Part shown: in pieces, positions 19,678 to 31,205 of the stretch
Numbering within the stretch: the first letter of the stretch is position 1
How the letters are laid out: each line of letters opens with the position of its first letter
Assembly (NCBI GenBank): GCA_022695795.1
Contig: MU404103.1
Span: 186,001-250,000, forward strand
Length of the DNA stretch: 64,000 bases
Source of the DNA: Biscogniauxia marginata
Taxonomy: Eukaryota > Ascomycota > Sordariomycetes > Xylariales > Xylariaceae
Direction of reading: 5' to 3'
Made by a program: the position numbers and the translations under genes
The notes under the pieces: generated by a model
Seen by the model: only the letters and a program-made list of their open reading frames with translations
Databases searched by the model: none
What the model was told of the DNA's origin: nothing

Positions 19678-22488
19678 CTATGAGGCGGAGGCGCACTCGC
19701 CAGCCAGGACCCGAGCACCGGAGGCCCTCGTCCTAACGCGCTCGTAGTACTTCCTCAGGTTCTCGAAGCCCAAGTGCTCCTCGCCCACGACGGACACGAC
19801 GGCGTGCAGGACGGGCCAGAACGCGTAGTCGGCCAGGGACATGGCCGGCCCGGCGATGAACCCGCCCTCCTCCTCCCCGGCGTACGCGTCCCACGTCGCC
19901 AGCTCGGGCCCCAGCGACTTGATGTCCGCTGGGGAGGGACACGCCCTGTACTTGTCGAGGAGGCCCAGGCCCTGCTGGAAGCGGCCGAGCTCGCGCGCGA
20001 GGCCGGGGGGGGACCGCGGCGGCCCGGCGGCGCCGCCGTGGATTCGGTCCAGGTAGAGCATGATGGCGAGCTGGCCGCGGACGGTCGTCTTCGGGACGTC
20101 GTTGTCGACGAACTTGATTAGTGGGTCTTCGGGGACCGCCGCGGGATCTCGAGCGGGCTTGCCGCCGTCGCTCCAGCTGGAGAGAGGAGGGGACATGCTG
20201 CCTCTTGCGTAGCTGATGCCGTACTCGGCTAACATGAGCTGGACGCGCATGTTCACAACCGAGTCTGACGACAGGAATAAACGAGCGGCGGTAGAGATGT
20301 GCAACACGTCGAAGCCTTCGCCGTAGTGCTCGGCCCAGTCGAAATCTGTGGATTGGTTCTCCCGCCCAAAGGCTTGCAGCATCTTGATAGCCTCGGGCGT
20401 CTGGCCGTTGACGACCTCGTGAGCTTGTTCCTTGGTCTTGGCCTTCGTGCCCTGCCCCCATATCAGCTTGTTATCCCGGTCCAGGAAAGTTCCTATCTGC
20501 CTGAAAGTCAACGAGATTCTACCGCCGTCATAGGCTACCTCGGCCTCCGATTTCTCACGATCCATTCGCTTGTCCTGACGGATGCCATGCAGCCAGCGCA
20601 TATTCGTAGCTAGTCCCATCTTGCATAGCGAATTATGCGGCAGCCGGGCGCGCTGTACCTGACGCTTGGGGCCTTCAGCTCCGGACTCCTCCGTCGGCGC
20701 ATCTTTTCCCTTGGGCGGTCGTTTCGTCCGTAGAGTCATGGTTCGTTCTGCTCCCAAACTAACATTCGCGATGAAGCTCCCCCTGACGATGTCCAACGTT
20801 TTATCGCTGTGTTCTGAGATGTAGTCGTTGCCGTCGCGATAGAACTGGATCAGCACGTGGTTCAAAGGATGGCCCAACCGTGACTCGATCACGCGCTTAA
20901 TCTCTGCCACGGTAGGAGAGAAGGGTGACAACGGCGGGGACTCGTCCGCAGGATGACGGTAGATCGGCATTGTGCCGTCTCCATCGATTTGTCCTTGAAC
21001 GGCGACGAGTCTCGGGACTTCGCCGCCCTGATGTGACATTCGCAGCCATTGAACTTCGTCTCGTATCCGCTCAAAGATACTCTCGGCCAATGGCGGCGGC
21101 AGGACATCGTAGAAGACTTTTGTATCACCCTCGCAGAGAGGGTCACTCTCGTTCGGGTTTGCCCCTGAAGCCTCCATTGCGCTGGCCTTCCCAGTCGAGT
21201 CTCTCCCGTTTGCCTTGGCTTCTTGGTCGTTTGCCATCTTACTTATCGGCGTCGAGGCCTCCTCTGAGGAGTCACACGTTTCGTTCGACGACCAGGAGCG
21301 GCTCGTCTCCACAGTCGAAGGTGTTTCCGCGCCCTTCGGTCGGCTTCGACGCCGGTCTATCCCGTCTTCAGTCTCCAGCTGTAGCTTGGTTGAAGTGTGC
21401 AGGGGTTCTGCTCGACCCCGCGTCGGGGCTTGCGCCTCTTCGTGTGACTCAGCTTCTTGTGGCTTAATCTGTTCCGGCGGTCTCTCCGGAACTAAAACAT
21501 CTCGATTGGTCTGCTCTTTGGTCTGGGGTGCGAACTCTCCCAAGGGCTGAAGCGGTGGTGTGGACTCTTGCGCATGTGTCTGAAGCTCGGGCTTGTCGGC
21601 TACAGGCTCAACACTTAGCGACAGTTTCTCAAATGATGATTGGATTTCAGAGGTCGGGGGCACGTCGCCGCCCCTTGCCCCATGGTGGTGACGTACGGTT
21701 GGATATCTCCCTGCCGCCGCCATCGCCGACCTGCGTTCTGATATCTGTGGCGGCTTGGCCTTGGGTGTCAACGACTCTAAGACATCTGACGATGCTAGTA
21801 CATCGCAGCCGGTCGTTTCCGTCATCTGCCTGATCGCGCATCGATGCCGTGTCATGCTTTGGTAGCCGCAGCAGTCGTCGACAATTGTCATCGTGTATCC
21901 GTGACTTGCGGCATCCACGGCGGTCGCCATGACGCCTATGTTGGTGAAAGACCCGCAGATGAACAGTTCGGTCACGACCTTTGTACGTAGAAGTTGAAGG
22001 AGCTGCTTCGACCTGAAAGCCGAGTAATGCGACTTGAAAAGTAGACGGTCCCTGGGCCCGACAGCTTGTTTCACCGTAGGGTGCATCTCTATCCCGGCCG
22101 TCCCTGGCCGCACACATTTCGGCAGCTCGGCCTCTCCTTCCGTGAGAAAAGCTTCCGGACAGCCTACACGGTCCAGTCCCTGAGGTGGTACGCGCGCGCA
22201 ACGGCTTCTCGTGGGGCCCAACGAGCCCGGATGAGTCGGTGTTATCGAGGTTAGGATCTGTTCATTCAAGATCGGCTGTGAGCTTTCAAAACGGCTCTGA
22301 ACCCAGATCACCTCGCCCCCCTTCTGCCGGAAGGCGTTTACAAACTCGGCTATCCGCTTGGGGAGGTCCAAGGGTATGTTAATAGGTAAGGCGCCGTCCT
22401 CAGCTAAAAAGTCATTCTGAGGGTCGACCACGAGTAGCGCCTTGCGAGTGGCTAGAGACGGAAGAATTGCCGTATCTATGGGAAACAT
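19678..22488 (-). CDS. Triple-domain fusion: isochorismatase-like + AlkB-like dioxygenase + GST-like
   Basis: One uninterrupted exon codes for 936 aa. Residues about 15-235 are an isochorismatase-like hydrolase: VVDPQNDFL (Asp22), the lysine segment LFKSHYSAF, and FICGSFTNIGVMATAVDAASHGY, where the nucleophilic Cys position of cysteine-hydrolase members is Gly. A Ser/Glu/Pro-rich linker follows (about 236-450). Residues about 453-665 are AlkB-like: VLIQFYRDGNDYISEHSD gives the iron-binding H-x-D, RWLHGI the distal His, and RISLTFRQIG the 2-oxoglutarate-binding Arg region. From about 716 to the end a GST-like pair is visible: thioredoxin-like part with VPKTTVRGQLAIMLYLD, and a C-domain with FIAGPAMSLADYAFWPVLHAVV. 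AlkB enzymes demethylate alkylated nucleic acids using Fe(II) and 2-oxoglutarate; what the other two domains add is unknown. No targeting signal is obvious. Confidence 0.88.
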   Translation of the reverse strand: MFPIDTAILPSLATRKALLVVDPQNDFLAEDGALPINIPLDLPKRIAEFVNAFRQKGGEVIWVQSRFESSQPILNEQILTSITPTHPGSLGPTRSRCARVPPQGLDRVGCPEAFLTEGEAELPKCVRPGTAGIEMHPTVKQAVGPRDRLLFKSHYSAFRSKQLLQLLRTKVVTELFICGSFTNIGVMATAVDAASHGYTMTIVDDCCGYQSMTRHRCAIRQMTETTGCDVLASSDVLESLTPKAKPPQISERRSAMAAAGRYPTVRHHHGARGGDVPPTSEIQSSFEKLSLSVEPVADKPELQTHAQESTPPLQPLGEFAPQTKEQTNRDVLVPERPPEQIKPQEAESHEEAQAPTRGRAEPLHTSTKLQLETEDGIDRRRSRPKGAETPSTVETSRSWSSNETCDSSEEASTPISKMANDQEAKANGRDSTGKASAMEASGANPNESDPLCEGDTKVFYDVLPPPLAESIFERIRDEVQWLRMSHQGGEVPRLVAVQGQIDGDGTMPIYRHPADESPPLSPFSPTVAEIKRVIESRLGHPLNHVLIQFYRDGNDYISEHSDKTLDIVRGSFIANVSLGAERTMTLRTKRPPKGKDAPTEESGAEGPKRQVQRARLPHNSLCKMGLATNMRWLHGIRQDKRMDREKSEAEVAYDGGRISLTFRQIGTFLDRDNKLIWGQGTKAKTKEQAHEVVNGQTPEAIKMLQAFGRENQSTDFDWAEHYGEGFDVLHISTAARLFLSSDSVVNMRVQLMLAEYGISYARGSMSPPLSSWSDGGKPARDPAAVPEDPLIKFVDNDVPKTTVRGQLAIMLYLDRIHGGAAGPPRSPPGLARELGRFQQGLGLLDKYRACPSPADIKSLGPELATWDAYAGEEEGGFIAGPAMSLADYAFWPVLHAVVSVVGEEHLGFENLRKYYERVRTRASGARVLAGECASAS

Positions 22489-25400
22489 GGCGGCTACTTG
22501 ACGAGCATGTGTGTAGTGTGAGACGTTTAGCTACAAACATGCCAGGGCTAGCAGCAGTGTTAATAGAATATACGATCTAAGCTAGAAGAGAGCCATTGGC
22601 GCGGACTTGGCGACTTACAACATGAATAAATGCGAATAGGAGATGCCCATACCACGAAACGACAGGGCGGAAGGACTCGGGTACTTAAGGCACGGGTGGT
22701 TCCTCGGCGAAAAAGGACGACGACGACGCAGCAGGGAAGTGGATGGATGTAATATCGAAGGCCGGGTGTCCGTATGTCAGGACAATCATGTGAGCGATGG
22801 CAGCGGGCAGACGGGACAGGGGGGGCGAGGGGAATATCAGTTAGTAGTATCGTATAATGCGCTCTCCGGCAGGCAGCGGAGCAAGCGGTAAAACGTGGTA
22901 AGGAGCTCTGCTTGTGTTACCCGAAAGATCCCTCTCGGCAGTCCAACGGAAACAGGCGGATGTGATGAGAGTTATGAAGGAGGGCATTCATTAGAATATG
23001 CATGCAGGGTTCATCGAACAGGTAGTTTGTATGTATGTATGTATGTTTGTTTGTTTGTATGTGTGTATGTATGTGTGTATGTATGTATATAAGTAACTCA
23101 TGTATGTAGGGCCGGCAGCTTTAGAGGCTGTATAGGTAGTGTTATAGGAGTGTGGAACGCTAGAAGGGTTGCAGGCGGGTGTTGCTATAAACCCTGGCTA
23201 CATGCGTGGCGTACGAGTGGCTACGTAGGCACACATTGTTGCAGTGAAGGAAAGGAGCTCTTCTTGTTTGTTATATGTCAAGGTACCTTGAAAGCTGGTC
23301 TTATTTGAGGTTGGGCAAATGATGAATGTTGTTAGGGGAAAAGGTGGGAGAGAGAATGAGAAGGAGAGAAAAGGAAGCAAGTATACCTAGTAAGTACCTA
23401 ACCTATGTACAATACATATATGTATGTAGGTAGGGAGAGGGGAGGGGTAACATCGGCAGCCCCCCATCAAATAGAATGTGTCAATTTTTGGATAGCCCTT
23501 GTCAAACCACATGGACTACATACAGGTATGTTCACGTTTCTCTCCATTTACAATTTTTCTTCCTTTTTCTTTTTTTTCTTCTTATTACCTTTTTCTTTCC
23601 CTAGTTATATGACGAAAAAAAAAAATCGTGATACACCCCTCGAACTGTTTTAAATACCATGTTTAATCTACCTAGGTAGTATACACAAAGCATTAATCCA
23701 TTCTCATTTGTAAGGCTCTAGGGACATCCAGCGCCCCCGGCCCCTCCAAACTAACTTAGGTGCATATGTAGCAACCATTGCCAATTAAGATAACTTATAA
23801 ATTGGTCTCAACGGTCAGGCTTATTTGCCGATACGTCGTACATAGGTAGGCTAGTGTTGGTTCAATGTATAGATCTACCCGACTATCCTGTATACGTATC
23901 CTTGTTATAGCTCTAGGATATTAAATGTATAGGTAGGTATCTCCGTAAAGTACCTATATATATATTTCAAATGAAACACATAAAACATGTTACATGTATA
24001 GCAAGTACGCATATTAAAACTTTCAACATTCACTTATAATATTTAATGTATACATATTAACGTTAAGGTAGGTATATACCTAAGATACCTTATATTCCTA
24101 AATTGTAGAGAATTGATTAGAAGTTATTCAATGTGCTACAAAGAAACCCTAAAGTCCGACTCTAACTGGCTAGGTACATACATAATCGCATAAGTATACT
24201 GCATACAAATTGGTAATAGTGAAGAATGTGGGCGTGATCGACACTCCATTGATACCAAATGCTCTCGCAACATGCTGACGCCTACATGTTCTAGACTCTC
24301 ACATATGTGGAAACTCATCTGCTTGAGAAGATAATTCCCGTCATCTGTTCATCATCGAGACCGGGGGCGCGATAGGTTATTGCCAAGCGAAGTCGTATGT
24401 AGGTATTCGCTCACATCGATGAGAGAGAGAGAGTTGAGTTGTGTGCTTATACTTAAAAATCGGTCATTGGACTGAGATCGCGAACGTACATAAAGCTGCC
24501 GTGTAATGTACCTACGATATGGACTGTTGGGCAGACCGACTCATCCGGTTCGTTGAGTAGAGGTCTGGTCTCTGGCCTTGGGGCATCATGCCATTGCTCG
24601 TCAGTTTCAAGCAATCATAATTATACGGCGGAGTAATACGGATGACTAGACCACCTGTACCTCTACACATATTACTATACAGTACCTCGCTCCAAATCCC
24701 ACGTCTGGCCATTGTCAACGCATTGGGCTGCTCGACGATGTGATTTGGCATTTCCAACAAACAGCTCGTTTCAAGTCTTGAAGATCCGTTCAGGCCTGTC
24801 CCTTTGCTTACCACCCACACGACTTTGTGTCTACCTATAGGTTGGTAGATGGTAACTCGAATCCGGCCCAACTGGCTGCTTACTTGCCTACCAAGCCAGG
24901 CACCTCGATGATCTTAGCTCATTAACCTTACCTTAGGTTTCGCGGTTGTTCCCGTCTCACCGAGACAAGCGGGAATACGTGCCCGTTCTGATACATAACG
25001 TTTCTTCTAGGAGTACCTATACATAGATTGGGGGGTTATACCTCGCCGCCGGCAATACCTCTTATAAGGTAGGTACTTACTTACACTATGTACGGGTCTG
25101 ATATAGGCACACCAGATGACAAGATTTGGGGTTTTGCATGATGAGTTTGTGGTATTGCAATATCCTACCTACTTCGTGATATCAAACGAATATTACCCGT
25201 CTTCGCCCATTCATTGGTCGCCCTGCCGTAGCTCATCGGCGTATCAACGCTCGGCTCGATCCTTTCGGCACAGCAAAAGAACAATGCAGACTGCTTACAA
25301 CCACAGGACCTGCCCGCCCAGAATTGCCAGAGTGCGAACGGAAATGCAACCCTTCAACCCCATGCCCGACTCGCCATCTTGCCAAAAAGGGTTTAGACGG

Positions 25401-26419
25401 CCGCCCGAGATCTACCATGCTTCCTGATGCCATTATGTCTTGCAGCATGGCATTCTATTCGATATTGTGCCATGCGAAGGATGCACCATAACACCCAAAA
25501 GGAATAATAATGATGGTAATGATAAAACCCCCTACTCGAAACAATAACCCTTTAGTGGAGGAGAAGAAGACGACGATGGTGAGGAGATTAACATCTCACA
25601 TGGGACTGGCCGTCAAGCACACGGCATTAATCAATTTCAGGCTTCTCGTCCACCATCTCGGACTTTGGCGACTTAGCTCCTTTGACCGGAGTGTGCAGCT
25701 CTCAGAGTGCATGCATAAGCAATACAGATATTAGGTCATCATACGTGTGTTTTAGATGTTCAGCTTTTAGGCGTTGCCTCGCACGTCTGCAGTGTCCCCC
25801 TTATAAAGTCCTTGTCTACACATGCAGCAGACGAACGGACGTGAAATCGATGTCATTACGCGAAATGGCGCCACCTCTACTGACGCCTCAATCTCGGACC
25901 ATGCCTTGTTGTGGGAGGTGTAATAGATGTCAGGTTTGAGAGCTGAGGCCGTGTCAACTGAGAAAGGCTGGGTACCTAGGTAGGTGACAACTCTACTACT
26001 ATGTAAGACTTCTACTAGGTATGTCACATGCTGCATATTGTTTTATCATCTAATATTCCACGGAATAAGTCTATCCTCTATAATCTATGAAGCCCTGGAT
26101 TACCGTTGACCTATACACCTCTAAGCCGCGTCATCATTTTGGCCGATATTGGTCCTTGTTGTTGGTGGCCAAGCTCCCTCCAATACTACCATCCAAGGAG
26201 CATTACCTTGATCCTATTCGCTACATGTCATGTCTCATGCCACACCACTCACCACCAGCGGGGTGACAAAGACTGTATTTTCCCACGATTCTATCTTGAT
26301 TAAATCCCGGCGTTGAACCCCGAGCTCCAAGCTCTAGCCCAGGTATTGGTTAGATGGTCCTTTCTTTTCCCTTTCCTTCTTTCTGAACGGCTCACCCGTC
26401 TGGTCGCATCGCTACGACT
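22489..26419. other. Gene-poor 3.9 kb region
   Basis: Between the fusion gene (transcribed from 22488 leftwards) and the 3' end of the LRR-kinase gene I find no gene. It holds a TGTA microsatellite (23025-23092), pyrimidine-rich and A-rich runs (23555-23625), an AT-rich part (23930-24130), a short GA run (about 24420-24432), and two exact TACCTAGGTA palindromes (23669-23678, 25973-25982). Frames of 60-119 codons are present on both strands without recognisable domains. Confidence 0.5.
23025..23092 (+). repeat. (TGTA)n/(TTTG)n microsatellite
   Basis: An imperfect tetranucleotide array of TGTA with inserted TTTG and TGTG units. Confidence 0.9.
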
Positions 26420-27787
26420 TCATGCGCCAGACTTTTCTGGCAAATGTCGATCCAGCTCGCTCAGTGACCGATGGATCTCGGTAAAATGGGGTCGCTCGGG
26501 ACCGACGGGCGATGCGCATCTGCGATGCAGTGCTGCGAGTTGCATCGAGACCCACATCTCCTCCTCGTTGAAGTTGGGCCGGATCAATCGCCAGACGTCC
26601 TCGATCAGGTGAGCGAAGGCGAGCACTTCGAGCCGTTCCAGCTTGCCGTCGTGCTGGTCTCCGTAGATAGACGCGGCTCCAAAGTCGCCAAGTAGGGCGT
26701 GTCCGTCTTCGTTGAACAAAATATTATGCGCGTAGAGGTCACCGTGTGTCACGCCCTGCGCGTGCAGATGCTCTGCCGCCGATGCGATGCCACGGAGGAT
26801 GCGTAAACCTTGAATCGTGGCCAACCTGGTTGTCTGCGAGAAGCAGTCTCTCGTGCAACTCTGCAACGACGGCGGCAGGCCCAGGGTGGTATAGCAGGGA
26901 GGGATAAGCTGCATGACGAGTCCTTCTTTGTCGGGGTGGTCACGTATCTTACCCAGCGGGTCGATGAGGTTCGCATGCGACCCGGCGGTGATACACGCCC
27001 GCATCTCGTCCAGGGGCGTTCCATCACTTGTCATATCTCCTTTGAATAGCTTGATAGCCACGTGGTGCGACTGATCGACACCGTTCCAGACTCCCTTTGA
27101 GATGACTCCCGAAGCTCCCTCGCCGAGTATCTCCTGGACATCGAGGTCGGACCAGCTTGCCTCTGCGAGACCGAACGAAGACGCCCGGCGTTCGCAAGCT
27201 GGCGAAGTGGAACACGGGTTCCCAGCGAACGAGAGAAAAGCCAGCTCCGGAAGGTCGAAAAGCCAATGCGGCAGCTGTTCGAGGCGATTGGCCGATAGTC
27301 GAAGCAGGCCGAGCTTCTTGCAGAATGCCAACTCTTCTGGCAAGCTGCTGAGCCGGTTGCCAGACAACATGCACTTCTGAAGACGCCAGCATTTGCCGAT
27401 ACTCTTGGGAAGAGCTTCGATATTGTTGTCAGTCAGGATCAACCATCGTAGCTTTGGTGGCAGCGAGTCCTCTGGGATAGTGGACATCTTGTTGCCTCGA
27501 AAGGCGACCATCTCGAGCTCGGGACATGATGCAAGCTGCCTGGGGAAGGCGGAAAAGTTGCAATCCGAGAAGAAGGCAATCTTCAGCTTCGTCAAGCGGC
27601 CGAAGTCCTCGGGCAAGGCAGATAGGCCGGTGCCCGAGAGATCAAGGTGCTCAAGAGAGTGAGCATGGTCAAATACGGTAGCTGGAAGGTGGCTTAGGGG
27701 TTTCGAGATCTTCAGCTTCGTGATAGGGCATAAAGTGTCGCCATTCACATCGGCACTCGATAAGTCACGCATCGCGTCTATTCCCAT
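26420..27787 (-). CDS. Leucine-rich-repeat protein kinase of bacterial type
   Basis: An intronless 455-aa frame. Residues about 25-205 form seven or so LRRs of the short L-x-x-L-P type (LSALPEDFGRLTKL, IEALPKSIGKCWRL, LSSLPEELAFCKKL, LEQLPHWLFDLPEL). Residues about 215-450 are a compact kinase: glycine loop LGEGASGVI, VAIKLF with the ATP-binding Lys (about 244), HGDLYAHNILF (about 347) as catalytic loop with Gly in place of the usual Arg of HRD, and GDFGAA (about 367) for magnesium. The short kinase lacks a recognisable APE motif and ends soon after. This LRR-then-kinase order, the HGDLYAHN loop and the absence of introns match cytosolic LRR-kinase proteins known from proteobacteria better than any eukaryotic LRR kinase I know; there is no signal peptide or membrane span. 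Substrate unknown; transfer from bacteria is inference. Confidence 0.85.
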   Translation of the reverse strand: MGIDAMRDLSSADVNGDTLCPITKLKISKPLSHLPATVFDHAHSLEHLDLSGTGLSALPEDFGRLTKLKIAFFSDCNFSAFPRQLASCPELEMVAFRGNKMSTIPEDSLPPKLRWLILTDNNIEALPKSIGKCWRLQKCMLSGNRLSSLPEELAFCKKLGLLRLSANRLEQLPHWLFDLPELAFLSFAGNPCSTSPACERRASSFGLAEASWSDLDVQEILGEGASGVISKGVWNGVDQSHHVAIKLFKGDMTSDGTPLDEMRACITAGSHANLIDPLGKIRDHPDKEGLVMQLIPPCYTTLGLPPSLQSCTRDCFSQTTRLATIQGLRILRGIASAAEHLHAQGVTHGDLYAHNILFNEDGHALLGDFGAASIYGDQHDGKLERLEVLAFAHLIEDVWRLIRPNFNEEEMWVSMQLAALHRRCASPVGPERPHFTEIHRSLSELDRHLPEKSGA

Positions 27788-29219
27788 ACCGTACGAACTA
27801 CCCTGGGGTGTTGGTCTGAGGTGTTGGTACCTTACTTATCCCCTAGAGAATATTCTTATATAGGTACCTAGGTAGGTAGATCCCAGGTGGCATAGAGGAG
27901 ACGAGATAGAGAAAGAAAGAGAGAGAAAAGATAAGTACCTGGTGAAACCGTGCGGCGTGGGTCTCACTCGAGACTCCGAAGAAGGTTGTCTAGGATGTCT
28001 CATCTGTTTAATAGGTATATCCAAGTAGAGAAGGTACATAATAGCACTTACAACAACTGAAAAAAGATTGATACAAAAGGTATACATAGATGAAGTTATC
28101 ATCAGCTTTACAATGTTGATATTATGCATGCCCGTAGCAATAACAGACAAATCTTCTCCCAGACAACGGAGATGCACAGTCGCTCCGAGCAACTTCGAGG
28201 TACGATTCACAGGTGTTGGTGTTTTAAAAGTCTACATCACAAACCACCAACTCCGACCCCATACAAACAACCTGCCTGCTCGACGATATAGATCATGGCT
28301 TCAACCCTAGACAACAGGCCTGAATACAGAACAACTACCATAAACATTCCAACAAGATGGAGGTATCGCCTGTGCATGTGTCGAAAAGAAAAAACGCCAC
28401 TAGCATCAGCCAATATCGATAGCCACTTACCTACCAGGTGCGTTACTCAGGGCTAGGTACTATTTAGGTGTACCTACAACTGTATTGCTAGAGAGGTACT
28501 GTATTGGACGATGCGATTTTTTCGAGGTCGACGACGAATTAACTGACCCGACCCCGCGTGCCCCCACCATATGCTAGTGCCCGCGTCCACCTACCAGCTA
28601 CTTACCTCAGCTGGAGGCAGGTACCCTAGGTACTTGGGTAAGGTACTACATTATGTAGGTACCCACCATGGCGGCCGGCCCGCCAAGGAGCTTTACAAAT
28701 CTGCCAGCTGTGACCCTGCTCTAGCTCTCGTCGACGACTTGAGCAAACATCGCCCATCACAACTACTACCAATTCCTCCGCCTCTTGCAAACTTCACATC
28801 CCCTCTCTTTCTCTCTCTCTCTCTCGCGCGCGCATCCCCAATCTCTACATCTACATCTCCTCGAGATTCTCTTACCTGTCGGCAACAAACAGGTTTCCCG
28901 CAATATCTCGCGCCCTGCACGGCCTGCACTGATTCGTGTCCTCATTCCCGCGCTGCGTCATCAGATCTAGAACCTCCAGCTTCGAGACCTTCGTTACCAT
29001 CGTGTTCCTCGCCTGTCTCGCAGGTACCTCCGCACTGTGACTCACGCGACGAGATCCTCTGTGGGGGTACGCGACCGCCTTTGCGCTCCTCTCGCAAAAC
29101 TCACTCTTTCTGATCAAATAGCCCGGCAGTACTACATCTTCTCTTTCTCCTCTCGCAATTTTCCGACTCGCCGCACCTCCGTCATCCTATTGCGACTGCC
29201 AGATCAACAGATCAACGCC
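27788..29219. other. Divergent intergenic region between the LRR kinase and TAF8
   Basis: Contains one exact TACCTAGGTA copy (27865-27874) and a related CCTAGGTAC cluster (28620-28640). The last 400 nt, with a TCTC/GCGC tract, are probably the TAF8 promoter and leader. A 180-codon frame at 28571-29113 has leader-like composition and no domain. Confidence 0.5.
28803..28833 (+). repeat. Pyrimidine (TC)n/(GC)n tract in TAF8 upstream region
   Basis: A TCTCTC run followed by CGCGCGCG about 390 nt upstream of the TAF8 start. Such CT tracts are common near fungal transcription starts. Confidence 0.7.
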
Positions 29220-30203
29220 ATGGATGCCTTGTCTCTGAAGCGCCAAAGTCCTGACGAGGACGAACCCAGTCACGATGGTCATTTCAAGCGACAGCGTACG
29301 GCGACTCTCGAGCCTGAGCCTGCACCTATCGAGTCAGCCTTGGTTCACACTACAGACCCTTCCTTCGAAGTCGTGAACAACCCAGCTGCTGAGGACTTGG
29401 GGAGAGATGGTCTGCGAAGATCGATTGCCTTGGCGCTACAGCATGTGGGCTTCGATTCTGCCAGGAACGACGCATTGGAAAGCTTTACGGAGGCAGTCGA
29501 TACCTGTGCGTGATGCGCTCTCTTTGCAGCCCTCTGCAAAGCCGTCATTTACTGACTCTGTACAGATATCACCGGCTTTGTTAACGACTTGAAGCGGACC
29601 GCGAACGCTGCGCGCAGAGTTGATCCGACGCCCACGGACTTCGAGGCAACCCTAGGCCGGCATAACATACCGCTATCCTCTTTAAAACCTCACCTCAAGA
29701 CGCCTATCCCCAAGGAGCAGCTCACGCCTACCTTCTATAACCCCATCAAGGAGGACTTGGACTACCTCCAAAACTCGCCGCCAGCATTGGGCGACGAGCT
29801 TGACGGCAAGTACGAAAAGGAAGAAAAGTCATGGATTCCGAAGTCGTTCCCTGCATTTCCTAGCAAGCACAGCTACAAATGGACTCCATTGAAGGAGAAA
29901 CCACGTGATCCCCAAAAGAAGCGTGCAGTAGCTTCGGCGGACGCCAGGAACGGGGAGAAGGCACTCAGGCGCATCGATAGAGCGGCTAAGATTAGCCGGC
30001 AGAAGGAGCTTAAGGAGATGGCAAACCGCAATCCGTTGAGCAGGCAGCGGCACGAGGCGTGGGAAACCCTCATGAAAGATCTGCTGCCGGCGAGCGGCGC
30101 GATGGAGATTGCCGACCATAGCACGATCGTCAATGCCTCAGCGAAGTATAGTCGCAAGGAGTTGCCACGAGCGAGCCGTCGAGCCCCGGTGGAACCAAAC
30201 TGA
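29220..30203 (+). CDS. TAF8: TFIID subunit TAF8
   Basis: Two exons, 29220-29505 and 29566-30203, with a 60-nt phase-1 intron, code for 307 aa. An acidic/basic N-terminal segment (LKRQSPDEDE...HFKRQRT) is followed by a histone fold at about 62-120: LRRSIALALQHVGFDSA, ESFTEAVDTYITGFVNDLKRTA. The TAF8-specific region follows at about 145-190, with FYNPIKEDLDYLQN and KSWIPKSFPAFPSKHSYKWTP. TAF8 pairs with TAF10 through its histone fold and joins the TFIID complex at Pol II promoters in the nucleus. The splice join (VDT/Y/ITGFV) falls in the middle of the histone fold and restores the helix. The C-terminal Arg/Lys-rich tail is typical of fungal members. RPB2, another Pol II component, lies 21 kb away; no co-regulation is implied. 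Confidence 0.9.
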
Positions 30204-31205
30204 AAGATACACGGTTCGGCTAGTTGTTGGGGAGAGCCTACAGCCTTGGTCCGCTCTCTGAAGCATGTCCGGGCAAGAGTGGCTTGCAACATTCAGCTCA
30301 GCTCCCTTATTGCATGCCTATGGTGGTGTTCATTCAAGCTCTCTTGCTCGGAAGTTATCCGGAGAGAGATAATAGGTGCCATCATAATCTAGGAGCGCCA
30401 TGCTAGGTTGACCTTTGTCACACTGGGATACATGGGCTTTATTAATTTATTTATTTTCCAGCGGGGCGTTAGGGAACTGCACAATAGAGTCTTTGGGGGT
30501 TGACTGATACAAGGAGTTTGGGGAGCAAGCATCATCATTATACAAAGATACCCACATATAAACACCTGCTAGGTGCTAGAATACTGTTATAATGCAGCGC
30601 CTTGTTTTTCGTCATACTATGATGAGTTCTTTTAGTGAAATATAGATTGTGTTTCGTCTAGGTTTTGCTCCAAAGTGTGTGTTTGGTGTTGATATACTTG
30701 AAAGATTTCGACTATATCTACGGATGTACTACACATGGCCTCTTCCAAAACTAACGGGAGGTACCTAGTAGGTAGGTATCCAATGGGTGTTATGCAAATA
30801 TCGAGTCCATGCTTTTATTTGCCCGTGTCGGGTACACTGGAGAGAAGGATTGCATGTGGATATGTACCTGTGGGCAGTCCCCACCAGGAGAGTACATTCG
30901 AACTTGCGCATTGCCCGTATCAAGTTTATGCACGACAGCTGGCGCACGGCTGGTCTCCTACGGCTGGTCTTTTTCACGTACGAGCTACCCAGGCAGGCAT
31001 TGGAGGGGTCTGATTGGCGGGTGCCCCACATTCTGCAAGGCTGGTGGGCTTTCCACGTTAGGGTCAAAAATCGCTAAGCCCACACAAATTCTCCCGAGAA
31101 ATTTTGAGAAACATTTCCAGCCGGTGCAGCAGCCAAACATCAACCCACGATCCTCTTCACCATTCCAAGGCGTGCCTCTCAACCGACAAGAGTATCCCTT
31201 CCACA
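30204..31205. other. Intergenic between TAF8 and cpc-2
   Basis: About 1 kb holding TAF8 3' sequence and the cpc-2 promoter and leader. Several 60-130 codon frames overlap each other at 30735-31213 without domains. CCTAGTAGGTAGGTA repeats lie at about 30760-30780. Confidence 0.5.

Noticed and set aside
19733..20461. 242-codon alternative frame inside the fusion gene
   Set aside because: Arg/Pro/Ala-rich shadow of the GC-rich GST-like coding region in another frame of the same strand.
25116..25427. 103-codon frame in the gene-poor region before the LRR kinase
   Set aside because: No domain and no supporting exon; overlapping frame on the opposite strand of similar quality.
28571..29113. 180-codon plus-strand frame upstream of TAF8
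   Set aside because: Ser/Pro-rich composition from a pyrimidine-rich leader (including the TCTC/GCGC tract), no domain, and it lies in the likely TAF8 promoter and 5' UTR.
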